A DNA stretch of 64,000 nt from Sphingobacterium siyangense (lineage in GTDB: Bacteria > Bacteroidota > Bacteroidia > Sphingobacteriales > Sphingobacteriaceae), in NCBI RefSeq assembly GCF_007830445.1, contig NZ_VLKR01000001.1, positions 434,001 through 498,000 of the forward strand, written 5' to 3'. The first letter of the stretch is position 1. Every line of letters begins with the position of its first letter. A model generated the notes under the pieces. It was not told where the DNA came from. It ran no database searches and saw only the letters and a program-made list of their open reading frames with translations. Positions 9,213-17,826 of the stretch are shown here, piece after piece. The translations under genes were made by a program, and so were the position numbers.

Positions 9213-10148
9213 TTATAGAGTAATCACGATTTTACCAACCGTTCTCCCCGTTTCCTGTTCCAGATGCGCTGCTCTCATTTGCTCAAAGGGAAAAGATTTG
9301 GAAACATGAGGTTTTACGGCTCCACTTTCCAATAAAGAAGCGATCTGTTTCATATCCTCTCCGCTGGACTGTACAAGAATAAAATAACCTTTCACACCTT
9401 TGGATTCTGCTTTTGAAGTTACATCTTCATTCAGACCTGTCGGAATACTGATGATGGAACCGCCTTCTTTGGTCACTTCGAGCGAATGGTCGATATTGTC
9501 CCCGCCAATTGTATCCAATACAAAATCAAAAGTTCTGCCTGCTGATTTCCAGTCGAAGACGTGATAATCGATATGTGAATCTGCACCTAAACTCAAGACA
9601 AAATCTTTATTTTTTGGAGAAGAAGTTCCCGTCACTTTCGCCCCTAAATATTTGGCAATCTGTATAGCGATATGTCCTACTCCACCAGAAGCTGCGTGGA
9701 CCAAAACATTTTGCCCTTGCTGAATATTCGCATGGTGAACCAAAGCCTGATACGCAGTTAGCGCAACCAAAGTGGAAGCCGCGGCGTCTTCAAAAGAGAT
9801 ATTTTTGGGCTTTAGGGCTAATTGATTGGCTGGAGCTGCGACATATTCTGCATACGCTTTTCCGTGGCCTGGAAAATTGACCATTCCGAAAACTTCATCG
9901 CCAACTTTAAAAGCTGAACTTTTAGTTTCTTCTACTATTCCGGAAATATCCCAACCCAAAATCAATGGATTTTCTGTTTTAATTCTTCCGTAAACTCCTT
10001 TTCCGGCACGGCTTTTTACATCTACCGGATTGATGCTGATGGCTTTTACTTGAATTAATACTTCGCCTTCGTTAATGGTTGGTTTTGCCAATTCTACGTA
10101 TGCTAAATTGTCTACATTTCCTGCTTCTTTTAATACAATTGCTTTCAT
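9213..10148 (-). CDS. Zinc-independent quinone oxidoreductase/NADP-dependent alcohol dehydrogenase (MDR family)
   Basis: 311 residues, normal for the quinone oxidoreductase branch. It shows a GroES-like N-terminus (KAISINPVDVKSRAGKGVYG, LGWDISGIVEE) and a Rossmann NADPH site (VLVHAASGGVGHIAIQIAKYLGAKV). It lacks the cysteine cluster of zinc enzymes. It should reduce quinones or enones with NADPH. It begins the left end of the SDR/AraC cluster and uses a simpler, AT-richer codon style than the upstream genes, which hints at recent transfer. Confidence 0.93.
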   Translation of the reverse strand: MKAIVLKEAGNVDNLAYVELAKPTINEGEVLIQVKAISINPVDVKSRAGKGVYGRIKTENPLILGWDISGIVEETKSSAFKVGDEVFGMVNFPGHGKAYAEYVAAPANQLALKPKNISFEDAAASTLVALTAYQALVHHANIQQGQNVLVHAASGGVGHIAIQIAKYLGAKVTGTSSPKNKDFVLSLGADSHIDYHVFDWKSAGRTFDFVLDTIGGDNIDHSLEVTKEGGSIISIPTGLNEDVTSKAESKGVKGYFILVQSSGEDMKQIASLLESGAVKPHVSKSFPFEQMRAAHLEQETGRTVGKIVITL

Positions 10149-10210
10149 AATATTGATATTTTTTAAATATTATTTATTTGAATTACTTTAATTTAAATCT
10201 TGAAATGATT

Positions 10211-10459
10211 TCAATTTCTTAGCGGTTTCGCATTGATTTTCAGCTTATATATCACAACCGGAAATGTCACTTTACCTTTTCCGTTCTCAAACGCCGCCAA
10301 ACGGTTCAGCTGGCCTGTCGGAATCCATAGATATCCATTGTCATCAATCCATAAAGCGTCTGCCCAGATTGTGTTGGCACTCCTTGCTACGGGAATAAGC
10401 TGTGCTTTTACCGATGAAACGGCTGTCATAAATGCTATCAATCCAATTATTGTCTTCAT
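10211..10459 (-). pseudogene. Major royal jelly/yellow-type secreted protein with large internal deletion
   Basis: 82 residues starting MKTIIGLIAF. A signal peptide ends near SSVKAQ, followed at once by what looks like the C-terminal end of the bacterial MRJP/yellow beta-propeller family (ADALWIDDNGYLWIPTGQL, then VVIYKLKINAKPLRN). Full-length relatives are several hundred residues, so most of the propeller is missing with the frame kept across the joint near KAQ-LIPVARS. The promoter is intact and shares the operator-like motif with two SDR genes. The product is almost certainly inactive. Confidence 0.7.
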
Positions 10460-10482
10460 AACTTGCTTTGTTTTTGATATAG

Positions 10483-10554
10483 CAAAGTTATATTGCACTG
10501 CAGCGGATAAATAGTTCATTTTACGGAAAGAATAGCACAGACGTACGAAAAATC
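10483..10554 (-). promoter_or_regulatory. AraC-type operator and -7 box upstream of the MRJP remnant
   Basis: The leftward -7 box TAACTTTG is at 10483-10490 (plus strand CAAAGTTA). Plus-strand AGAATAGCACA begins at 10529 and TACGAAAA at 10544, 39 and 54 bp from the box end. The same motif recurs upstream of two SDR genes with matching spacing, the layout expected for an AraC activator touching the -33 region. Confidence 0.65.
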
Positions 10555-10673
10555 AAAAATCCTCCAATAACGGAGGATAATTTAGGAAAGCTTGGCGCTT
10601 CTCTAAGCAAAAGTTGCTTGTTCGCCGCCAACGAAAAAGTCATCATATTGGTAATAATCCGGGGATCGGATCA

Positions 10674-10717
10674 TTAAAAAAAGTCACAGGAAACTAATGA
10701 AGTTTCATTGTGACTTT
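10674..10717 (-). terminator. Intrinsic terminator of the AraC gene
   Basis: AAGTCACA (10681-10688) pairs with TGTGACTT (10709-10716), and inside them GAAACT pairs with AGTTTC. On the minus strand a run of T follows. It lies just past the stop of the AraC gene at 10738. Confidence 0.75.
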
Positions 10718-10737
10718 AACAAGCAGAATTGCAGTAA

Positions 10738-11628
10738 TTAGTTCAGCTGTGATTTTCTGAATTCCAAAGGTCTCAGACCTGTCTGTTTCTTAAATAATTT
10801 TGTAAAATAAGAAGCATTCTCGAATCCTAAGTGATAGGCTATTTCCGCAACTCCCTTCTCTCCCAATCTCAATAGATTTTTAGCCTCTGAAATCAAAAAT
10901 ACATGAATGAGTTCCAAAGCAGTTTTACCTGTTTCCTGTTTCAGTACGTCACTTAAATAACGTGGCGAAATAAACAGCTGGTCGGCAATATCGGTAACGC
11001 TTGGCAACCCGTTTTTTTCCAGACCTCTTTCATCAATATATTTTTTAAGGATATCATTGAATCTTGATGCTGTTTTTCCAATAACCTGTTCTCTGTCGAT
11101 AAACTGTCTTTTGTAAAAGCGCTGTGCATATTTCAAAATCGATGATATATGACTCAAGATAATCTCACGGCTGTATTCATCGGGATTATTAAAATATTCG
11201 CCCTGAATTTTCGCATGAAGCTCCAGAATAATCTGCTCTTCTTTTGGAGAAAGTTGCAGCGCTTCCGTTACATCGTAGTCAAAGAAGCCATAATTGTTAA
11301 TGCTTTTAAAGAGCTCGTGACCGTTCAGATAATCTTCGTGAATCATCAACATATAGCCTTTTTCTTCAAATTCAAGGTCTTTCATTTCAATGATCTGCCG
11401 TGGTTTGGCAAAAAATAGACAGCCATTATCGTGGTCGTATTTTGTACGTCCGTACATAAACATCCCTGATTTTATTTTTTTGAAAGCGATAATGTAGCAA
11501 TCTGTGGTAAATTCCCTATTTCCCAACGGACAGGCCGCCTGACAGCCGATCATACTAAAGAGCGGATGCTCCGGAGCGTCCCAGCCATTTCCGGTGTGCA
11601 ATTCTGTGAGGGTTTTATAATGTTTCAT
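10738..11628 (-). CDS. AraC-family transcriptional regulator (paralogue of 15543-16448)
   Basis: 296 residues. The N-terminal half is a ligand-sensing domain without a clear cupin signature (KHYKTLTELHTGNGWDAPEH, YGRTKYDHDNGCLFFAKPRQ). The C-terminal half has AraC helix-turn-helix motifs (LPSVTDIADQLFISPRYLSD; GVAEIAYHLGFENASYFTKL) and ends FKKQTGLRPLEFRKS. It closely resembles the AraC protein at 15543. It lies among the three promoters that share the AGAATAGCACA motif and is a good candidate to bind it. Confidence 0.94.
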   Translation of the reverse strand: MKHYKTLTELHTGNGWDAPEHPLFSMIGCQAACPLGNREFTTDCYIIAFKKIKSGMFMYGRTKYDHDNGCLFFAKPRQIIEMKDLEFEEKGYMLMIHEDYLNGHELFKSINNYGFFDYDVTEALQLSPKEEQIILELHAKIQGEYFNNPDEYSREIILSHISSILKYAQRFYKRQFIDREQVIGKTASRFNDILKKYIDERGLEKNGLPSVTDIADQLFISPRYLSDVLKQETGKTALELIHVFLISEAKNLLRLGEKGVAEIAYHLGFENASYFTKLFKKQTGLRPLEFRKSQLN

Positions 11629-11753
11629 TTTATTTTTTTTCGAATGTTCGACAATCTCTTTCTATTACAACTGATTCTCTGAAGTTAAGCTAAAAAAGCA
11701 AACCAGTACAACTGTAGAAAACAATTTCTTTGCGCGGATCATTCCTAATAAAT

Positions 11754-12578
11754 CTAATGCCCATGTGCGGCAATGCTCACCTCTTTCCAATTTTGGATAT
11801 CGTTCAATCTTTTGGTGTAAACCTCATTGACTACGTGATAAGCAATTTTACCGAACAATAATCTTTGTGGAGGATTTTGATTGTCAATAAGATTCAAAAA
11901 TGGCACTACTGTCGATTCAGGTTTTCCCCATGTATCAGGATTATCCCCTGTTTCCGCAAATGCCTCTCGTACTGGATTGTAATCGGTAATATCCGAAGAA
12001 GTCTGAACCGCTGAAGCTCCTGCCCAATCCGTTGCAAATCCATTAGGTTCAATTAATGTGGTTTTGATTCCCAAATGTGCTGTTTCTGAACCAATCGTTT
12101 CAATTAGTCCTTCGACTGCAAACTTTGAAGCATTGTACAATCCTAAAAGCGGTAGCGTCGTTAACCCCAAAAAGCTGGAAATCTGAATGATATGTCCACT
12201 TCTTTGTTTTCTCATCACCGGTAAAATTGCTTGTGCTACCCAAAGTGAACCAAAAAAGTTGGTTTCCATTTGGTCTCTCGCCTGCTGTTCTGTTGTTTCT
12301 TCCGTTGTTCCGAATAAACCAAAACCAGCATTATTAATCAAAACATCGATTCTTCCAAAGTGTTTTTCTACTTTCTCCACTACTTCAAAAACTTCTGTAC
12401 GGTTGTTGACATCCAGTTTCACCGGAAGAATGCTGTCACCGTACTTCTCTTTTAAATCCTGCAACGCATCAATATTTCTAGCTGAAGCTGCAACTTTATC
12501 GCCTCTTTTAAGTAAGGCCTCAGCCCATAATTTTCCAAATCCTTTGGAAGCTCCTGTTATAAAAATTATTTTGCTCAT
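11754..12578 (-). CDS. SDR-family oxidoreductase
   Basis: 274 residues with all classical SDR features: cofactor motif TGASKGFG, NNAG (LINNAGFGLFG), catalytic Ser in IQISSFLGL and YNASK. The active pair is Tyr and Lys in LYNASKFAVEGL. Substrate is unknown, but an NAD(P)-dependent carbonyl or alcohol reaction is expected. It is close in sequence and length to the nonsense-interrupted gene at 14564-15385. Its promoter carries the shared AraC-type motif. Confidence 0.95.
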   Translation of the reverse strand: MSKIIFITGASKGFGKLWAEALLKRGDKVAASARNIDALQDLKEKYGDSILPVKLDVNNRTEVFEVVEKVEKHFGRIDVLINNAGFGLFGTTEETTEQQARDQMETNFFGSLWVAQAILPVMRKQRSGHIIQISSFLGLTTLPLLGLYNASKFAVEGLIETIGSETAHLGIKTTLIEPNGFATDWAGASAVQTSSDITDYNPVREAFAETGDNPDTWGKPESTVVPFLNLIDNQNPPQRLLFGKIAYHVVNEVYTKRLNDIQNWKEVSIAAHGH

Positions 12579-12601
12579 TGTTTATTCTTTTTTTGTTAAT
12601 C

Positions 12602-12670
12602 CAAAATTATCCTTATCCATACTTATACACTAACTCATTTCAGCTGAAGAATAGCACATAATTACGATAT
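12602..12670 (-). promoter_or_regulatory. AraC-type operator and -7 box upstream of the SDR gene
   Basis: The -7 box TAATTTTG is at 12602-12609 (plus strand CAAAATTA). Plus-strand AGAATAGCACA lies at 12648-12658 and TACG at 12663, 39 and 54 bp from the box, exactly as in the MRJP promoter. Confidence 0.65.
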
Positions 12671-12693
12671 AGCTTTAGCTGTACACCTTAGTT

Positions 12694-12730
12694 AAAAAGA
12701 GAGCTCCTTCCATTTCTAAAAGAAGCTCTC
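12694..12730 (-). terminator. Intrinsic terminator of the leftward AhpD-like gene
   Basis: GAGAGCT (12699-12705) pairs with AGCTCTC (12724-12730); on minus the stem is followed by CTTTTTAAC. It lies 22 bp past the stop of the carboxymuconolactone decarboxylase-like gene. Confidence 0.65.
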
Positions 12731-12752
12731 ACCAACACTTCAATTAAAACAC

Positions 12753-13295
12753 TTATGATAAACTTTTTGCTGCCGGAAAATCAATCGGGATCTGGGTATT
12801 TGCAAAAACATAATTCGTAAAACTTCTAAGGGCAACCAAGGCTGTAAGTTCTACAAGCGCCTTCTCATCCAAACCAGCTTTATAGAAGTCTTCCAGTGCA
12901 GCATTTCCGGCATTGCCTTTATTGTTTGCGATCGATTGGGCAAGTTTTATAATGGCATCCAATTTAACATCCTCGACACCTCCCTTTCTGATTGCTAAAG
13001 TGTCCTCCTCACTAAAACCATTTAATTTAGCCAGCATGGTATGTGCAGCAAGACAATAATCACAATCATTTACCTGGGACACCACCAAGTTGATCGCTTC
13101 CCTTTCCTTTGCGGTGTAAGAAGAATGATGCGCTAAGGTTGCTTCTGTTTCCAGCATCGCTTTTAAAGCTGATGAAGAATATCCGATAGTAGCATAAAGG
13201 TTCGGGATCTTGCCCATTTTTTTCTCTACTGATGATAAAATGACCTGAGCTTCTTCGCTCAATTGTTCTTTGTTTGGAACTGTAATAGTTTTCAT
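12753..13295 (-). CDS. Carboxymuconolactone decarboxylase/AhpD-like peroxidase
   Basis: 180 residues with the AhpD-type motif ending CDYCLAAHTML: Cys78, Cys81 and the downstream His85. Enzymes with this CxxC-x3-H motif act as alkylhydroperoxidases through a redox-active disulfide. Flanking helices fit the family (AKEREAINLVVSQVN, ALEDFYKAGLDEKALVELTA). The MFS gene lies 40 bp upstream on the same strand, so the two are probably one transcript. With OsmC at 4 kb, it fits a peroxide or electrophile stress theme. Confidence 0.9.
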   Translation of the reverse strand: MKTITVPNKEQLSEEAQVILSSVEKKMGKIPNLYATIGYSSSALKAMLETEATLAHHSSYTAKEREAINLVVSQVNDCDYCLAAHTMLAKLNGFSEEDTLAIRKGGVEDVKLDAIIKLAQSIANNKGNAGNAALEDFYKAGLDEKALVELTALVALRSFTNYVFANTQIPIDFPAAKSLS

Positions 13296-13335
13296 ATTCT
13301 TATTATTTATTATTGTTTACTTGAATCTTTCAATT

Positions 13336-14529
13336 TCACCCCCGTCTAACGACTGATCTTTTAAAAATAAAAATCCCAAGGAAAGTCAAAACCACGATCA
13401 GTAGATTGACCATTGCAATGCTCTGAACATTTTTTATCTCAAATAAATTGATCAGGCCGTAACCGGCAATGGAACTAATGACGTAAATACCGCCGCCGGT
13501 CAGCCCGCTTGCTACACCTGCATTCTTGCTAAAACGCTGTAAACAGTATGCATAGACATTATTAAAAATAAAGCCGGAAAGGAAATGAATAAGCAGCGTA
13601 AAAATAAGCAGTACATAAAATCCATTCGCCCCAAATGATATAAGGGTCATCAGGCCTGCGAAAATCAATTGTAGGATCACAGCTGTATTGATTTTTAAGA
13701 AGAGATTTTTGTTTATCAAAACCTTTGAGGTGATTCCACCCAGCATCAGTGCAATTCCTGAACCCAGCGAACTGTAGCCTGTCACAACAGGTGAATAACC
13801 ATAAACTTTTTCGATAATAAACGGACTGCTGATCCCGTAAACAACGAGTAGTGAATAGCTCAGTCCGATAATAAGCAGCCCTACACTAAAATCCGCTGTC
13901 TTTAGCATACCTGAATAGACGTTTAGGATCTGCTTCCGGTTAAAGGACTGGAATTTACGGAGCGATTCACCGGTATATCTCCACTCGAAAAACAGAACAG
14001 CTGCTGTCAAAAAGCCCAATAGATAAAAATTCGACTGCCAGCCAAATGTTACCTGTAGATATCCGCCAATAAATGGTGCGACAATAGGAGCCGTTGCCCA
14101 TACAATTGAAAATAGGCTCGTATAGTGCTTCAGCTTTTCACCACTGTACATATCCACAAAGAATGCCCTCTTTCCAACGATGATCAGCGATACTGTTATT
14201 CCCTGTATTATCCGCATTCCATAGATCACACCGATATGGGGAACCAGTGCAATGATAAAACTGGCGATTGAAAATACAATAAGGGCAAACAAATTGATCC
14301 TGTATCTCCCAAAGCTATCCAGTATACTCCCGATAAAAAGCTGGCTGAGTCCGGAGCTTACCATGAAAAGCAATAAAGAAAGCTGCACCTGCTGCATGGA
14401 AACGCCCAGATCACCTGCCATCGCCGGCAACGAGGGAATATAAATATCGGTGGTAAGTCCTCCAAGCGGAATGAGGATAAAGGCGAGCAGGGTGCTGATG
14501 TGTAAATATTCTATTTTTTGGGCTTTCAT
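13336..14529 (-). CDS. MFS drug exporter, Bcr/CflA type
   Basis: 397 residues with twelve hydrophobic segments. The N-terminus shows the drug/H+ antiporter-1 features: TDIYIPSLPAMAGDLG in and after helix 1, and SQLFIGSILDSFGRYRINL (motif A) between helices 2 and 3. A probable antiporter motif lies in APIVAPFIGGYL. It should export small hydrophobic compounds. It lies between two SDR genes and upstream of the AhpD-like gene. Confidence 0.92.
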   Translation of the reverse strand: MKAQKIEYLHISTLLAFILIPLGGLTTDIYIPSLPAMAGDLGVSMQQVQLSLLLFMVSSGLSQLFIGSILDSFGRYRINLFALIVFSIASFIIALVPHIGVIYGMRIIQGITVSLIIVGKRAFFVDMYSGEKLKHYTSLFSIVWATAPIVAPFIGGYLQVTFGWQSNFYLLGFLTAAVLFFEWRYTGESLRKFQSFNRKQILNVYSGMLKTADFSVGLLIIGLSYSLLVVYGISSPFIIEKVYGYSPVVTGYSSLGSGIALMLGGITSKVLINKNLFLKINTAVILQLIFAGLMTLISFGANGFYVLLIFTLLIHFLSGFIFNNVYAYCLQRFSKNAGVASGLTGGGIYVISSIAGYGLINLFEIKNVQSIAMVNLLIVVLTFLGIFIFKRSVVRRG

Positions 14530-14563
14530 AACGATGTTGAACTATATGTAAAAAAGCACGGGA

Positions 14564-15385
14564 TTACCCGTGCGCTGCTTCTGAAACATCCTTCCATTCC
14601 TTCCACTGTTGAAGTTTTTCACCATACACCCTTTCTGTTTTGACATAACCCAATTTGCCCAGGAATAATCTTAACGGCGGATTTTCACTGTCAATCAGTG
14701 TTAAGATTGCTGGAACAGTAGCTTCAGGTGTACCGTAATCATCAGGGCCAAGTCCTTCAATTTTAGTTAGGCTTTCTTTCAGCGGATTATACACATCCAA
14801 CTGATCGCCAAATACTGCCGAACTTCCACCAAATTCTGTTTTATAGCCATTTGGTTCGATAAGCGTTACATGGATACCAAAATCTTTTACCTCACTGGCC
14901 AGCGCTTCACTCAATCCTTCAACCGCAAATTTAGTAGCGTTGTAAATGCCTAAAGTCGGAAGGCTCCATACGCCCAGTACACTTGAAAGCTGGATGATAT
15001 GCCCATGTCCCTGTGCTCTGAGGATTGGCAGTGCTGCCTGTGTCACCCATAGTGTTCCGAACAGATTTGCATCGAAAACATCCCGGGCTACTTTTTAACC
15101 GATTTCTTCCACTGCACCAAAAACGCCATACCCCGCATTGTTGATCACCACATCAAGCTGACCGAAATGTTCGCTGGCTTTGTTTACGGCAGCAAATACA
15201 GCTTCTCTATCGGTAATATCCAACTGTAACGGTAATAACTGATCACCATACTTTTCTGATAATGCTGTAAAAGCATTCGCTTTTCTGGAAGTTGCCACGA
15301 CGTTGTACCCACGTTGCAATAGTGCTTCTGTCCAAAGTTTTCCAAATCCTGAAGTTGCTCCTGTTATAAAAATTGTCTTTGCCAT
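14564..15385 (-). pseudogene. SDR oxidoreductase interrupted by one in-frame stop codon
   Basis: Reading leftward from the ATG at 15385, the product matches a full SDR of 273 codons (TGATSGFG, NNAGYGVFG, IQLSSVLGV, YNATKFAVEGL). A TAA at 15095-15097 follows AVEEIG, and the same frame then continues without any indel (KVARDVFDANLFGTLWV). Only one codon is thus damaged, apparently in place of Glu or Gln (the paralogue at 11754-12578 has EQQARDQ there). The promoter and shared operator motif are intact. It is a recent pseudogene or a sequencing error; reading ability by suppression is unlikely. Confidence 0.85.
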
Positions 15386-15425
15386 GTTGTTATTGTTTAA
15401 ATTATTATTTGTTATTTTGATAAGA

Positions 15426-15498
15426 CAAAGTTATATCCAGAACCGGCCTCTGCTCTACTCCATATCAGCGGAAGAATAGCACAGATTTACGAAAATGT
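15426..15498 (-). promoter_or_regulatory. AraC-type operator and -7 box upstream of the SDR pseudogene
   Basis: The -7 box TAACTTTG is at 15426-15433 (plus strand CAAAGTTA). Plus-strand AGAATAGCACA is at 15473-15483 and TACGAAAA begins at 15488, 40 and 55 bp from the box. It is the third copy of this layout and lies in the divergent gap before the AraC gene at 15543. Confidence 0.65.
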
Positions 15499-15542
15499 AA
15501 TTTTGAAACATTTCAACAAGCAAATTCCTAAAATTAGAGACA

Positions 15543-16448
15543 TTGGAAAAGATCAATCATTATAAAAGCATAACCGAACTTCATGAAAAAAGTGGCTTTG
15601 AACCTCCGAAGCATCCACTATTGAGCCTGATGACCTGTAAAGAACTTATGACCTATTCGGTCGGAGAAGACAGGTTCACCGGAGACTTTTATATGGTTGC
15701 TCTGAAAAAGATCAAATCGGGCTATGTGCTATATGGCAAAACGAAATATGACCACAGTAATGGATCCACCGTTTTTATGAAGCCAAGGCAAATTATTGAG
15801 GTCAGTAATGTACAGTTTGCAGAAAAGGGTTTTGTTATATTTTTTCATGAGGATTATCTGGCCGGCCATATTCTGCATGACCAGATCAAAAACTATGGCT
15901 ATTTTGAGTATGAAATAAATGAAGCCCTGCACCTATCTCCTGCTGAGGAGGTTATCATGTGGGAGCTCTACGAAAAAATACGCAAGGAATATGACGAAAA
16001 CTCCGATGAATTCAGCCGTGAAATTATACTATCACATATTGACTCCATCCTAAAATATTCCGACCGCTTTTATAGAAGACAGTTTGTGGATCGAAGTAAT
16101 AACGTTTCGGGAACCACGCTAAAAAGGTTTCAGACAGTATTACAGAACTATTTTGATAAGAAGCTGCACCTTAAAGAAGGTTTGCCCACCGTAAATTACC
16201 TTGCGGGAGAACTTTTTCTATCAAGCAGGTATCTGAGCGATCTTCTTAAACAGGAAACCGGAAAAACCGCTCTGGAACATGTCCATATTTACCTGATTAA
16301 AGAGGCGAAAAATCTATTGCTGGGATCGGACAGCAACATTTCTGGCATAGCCTATGGTCTGGGATTTGAAAGCCCTTCATATTTTACCCGTTTGTTTAAA
16401 AAATTGGTGGGTATTACACCTGCCCAATTTAAGGAAACCAAAAATTGA
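15543..16448 (+). CDS. AraC-family transcriptional regulator (paralogue of 10738-11628)
   Basis: 301 residues if translation starts at TTG 15543, which gives MEKINHYKSITELH and aligns with the paralogue's MKHYKTLTELH; no ATG fits better. The N-terminal sensor half is shared (KIKSGYVLYGKTKYDHSNGS). DNA-binding helices are LPTVNYLAGELFLSSRYLSD and ISGIAYGLGFESPSYFTRLF. It is divergent from the SDR pseudogene with the operator-like motif between them, so it is the other candidate to bind that motif. Confidence 0.92.
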   Translation: MEKINHYKSITELHEKSGFEPPKHPLLSLMTCKELMTYSVGEDRFTGDFYMVALKKIKSGYVLYGKTKYDHSNGSTVFMKPRQIIEVSNVQFAEKGFVIFFHEDYLAGHILHDQIKNYGYFEYEINEALHLSPAEEVIMWELYEKIRKEYDENSDEFSREIILSHIDSILKYSDRFYRRQFVDRSNNVSGTTLKRFQTVLQNYFDKKLHLKEGLPTVNYLAGELFLSSRYLSDLLKQETGKTALEHVHIYLIKEAKNLLLGSDSNISGIAYGLGFESPSYFTRLFKKLVGITPAQFKETKN

Positions 16449-16637
16449 TTTCATAATTATGGGTAATAGTACAAAATGTTTGAAATTGACCTGCTCCTCC
16501 TCGTTGAAAAATTTGGTAGCCGCTTTGAATGCCTGTGGTTCTGTTGTGCTGATATTGATTCGTTTTTCCGTGTATCTTATTTTTTAATTTGATACTACAA
16601 ATTTGGAAAATGGAGAGCCGGAAAAACTTAAAAGGCT

Positions 16638-17216
16638 TTAAGAAAAATTCTTTTTGCGGATTTCGCTGAGATACTCGGGTGTAAAGCCCAGGTAGGAAGC
16701 CACGAGATATTGAGGTACGCGCTGCAGAAATGCAGGCTGATTCTTGAGAAATTGACGGTATAGCTCCTCCCTGGAGTGCTCATAAAGCAGCTTGACGCGC
16801 ATCTGTGCAGCGGCATAAGCTTTCTGATACACCATGCGAAAATACTTTTCCATGACCGGGTGCTTTTCCAGTAGATCATCGAGGGCATGTTGGCGAATGA
16901 CCAGGACTTCTGTTGGCAGTACAGCCTGAATGTAAAACTCTGTGGCCGTCTGATTTATATAAGAGAAGGTCTCTGTCATCCACCAGTTTTCAATCGCGAA
17001 TTCAGTCGTCTGCTGCACACCCTTTTCATTGATAAAAAACTTTCGCAGAATTCCATCCAGTACAAAATAACTGGCTTTGCAGATCTGCCCTTCGGTCAAT
17101 ACGTTTTCTTTCTTTTTAAGCGTCTGCTGCTCAAAATATCCGGTTATATCGGCAAATTCATCATCGGAAATCTTTATAAATTTATCCAGGTGTTTTTTGA
17201 ATTGTTCACGCATCAT
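16638..17216 (-). CDS. Crp/Fnr-family regulator
   Basis: 192 residues, the usual length for Bacteroidota Crp-type regulators. The cyclic-nucleotide-binding fold covers about 15-115 (ENVLTEGQICKASYFVLDGI). A C-terminal helix-turn-helix has QYLVASYLGFTPEYLSEIRK. This branch typically has a recognition helix near the very end and lacks heme or Fe-S ligands. No cysteine cluster is seen, so it is not an Fnr oxygen sensor. The target is unknown. Confidence 0.9.
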   Translation of the reverse strand: MMREQFKKHLDKFIKISDDEFADITGYFEQQTLKKKENVLTEGQICKASYFVLDGILRKFFINEKGVQQTTEFAIENWWMTETFSYINQTATEFYIQAVLPTEVLVIRQHALDDLLEKHPVMEKYFRMVYQKAYAAAQMRVKLLYEHSREELYRQFLKNQPAFLQRVPQYLVASYLGFTPEYLSEIRKKNFS

Positions 17217-17427
17217 TTAAAGTCTTTTTTGATCATCTTTAGCCCGTTTAAGATAATCAAAAATAATAAAATAACCTCATCATCTTTGGTGGCGCGGTCT
17301 GATCCATTTAGTATATTTACTTATCTATTGGATGGGAGATATTTGACAGACATTTTCAGTACGGCCAGCACTGTACATTATCGTTTGTAATTCAATAAAA
17401 GGCATAATACGTATAAATCAAGGAAAA

Positions 17428-17826
17428 ATGTTTACAGTAGAACAAATAAAAGCTGCTCATAGCAAAGTAAAATCAGGTGCGGACTTTCCTGCCTATATCC
17501 AGGACATCAAAAAATTAGGCGTTACCGCTTACGACGTTTTTGTTGCGGATGGGCACACTGATTATTATGGGCATAATCACTACAGAACGAGCTCTCCAGC
17601 TAGTCATGAGCCATTGACCATTGGCAACACCGTTGAGACAGAGCAGTTCAAAAAAGGCTTAAAAGAGCATCAGCAGGGCGAAACAGATTACCCCACTTTT
17701 ATGGCGATGTGTGCAATATGTGGTATCGAAAAATGGACTGTCTTTCTTGACAAGATGACCTGTGCGTATTATGATAATGGCGGGAATGAAATTCTGGTAG
17801 AAGAGATACCTAGGCAAATCAACTAA
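17428..17826 (+). CDS. DUF1398-family protein
   Basis: 132 residues recognised as DUF1398 (sometimes labelled phage envelope protein). Hallmarks are the start FTVEQIKAAHSKVKSGADFP, a conserved aromatic and glycine stretch GHTDYYGHNHYRTSSP, and the end CGIEKWTVFLDKMTCAYYD. The function is unknown. It is convergent with the AraC gene at 17819, and the two reading frames overlap by 8 bp at their ends. Confidence 0.85.
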   Translation: MFTVEQIKAAHSKVKSGADFPAYIQDIKKLGVTAYDVFVADGHTDYYGHNHYRTSSPASHEPLTIGNTVETEQFKKGLKEHQQGETDYPTFMAMCAICGIEKWTVFLDKMTCAYYDNGGNEILVEEIPRQIN

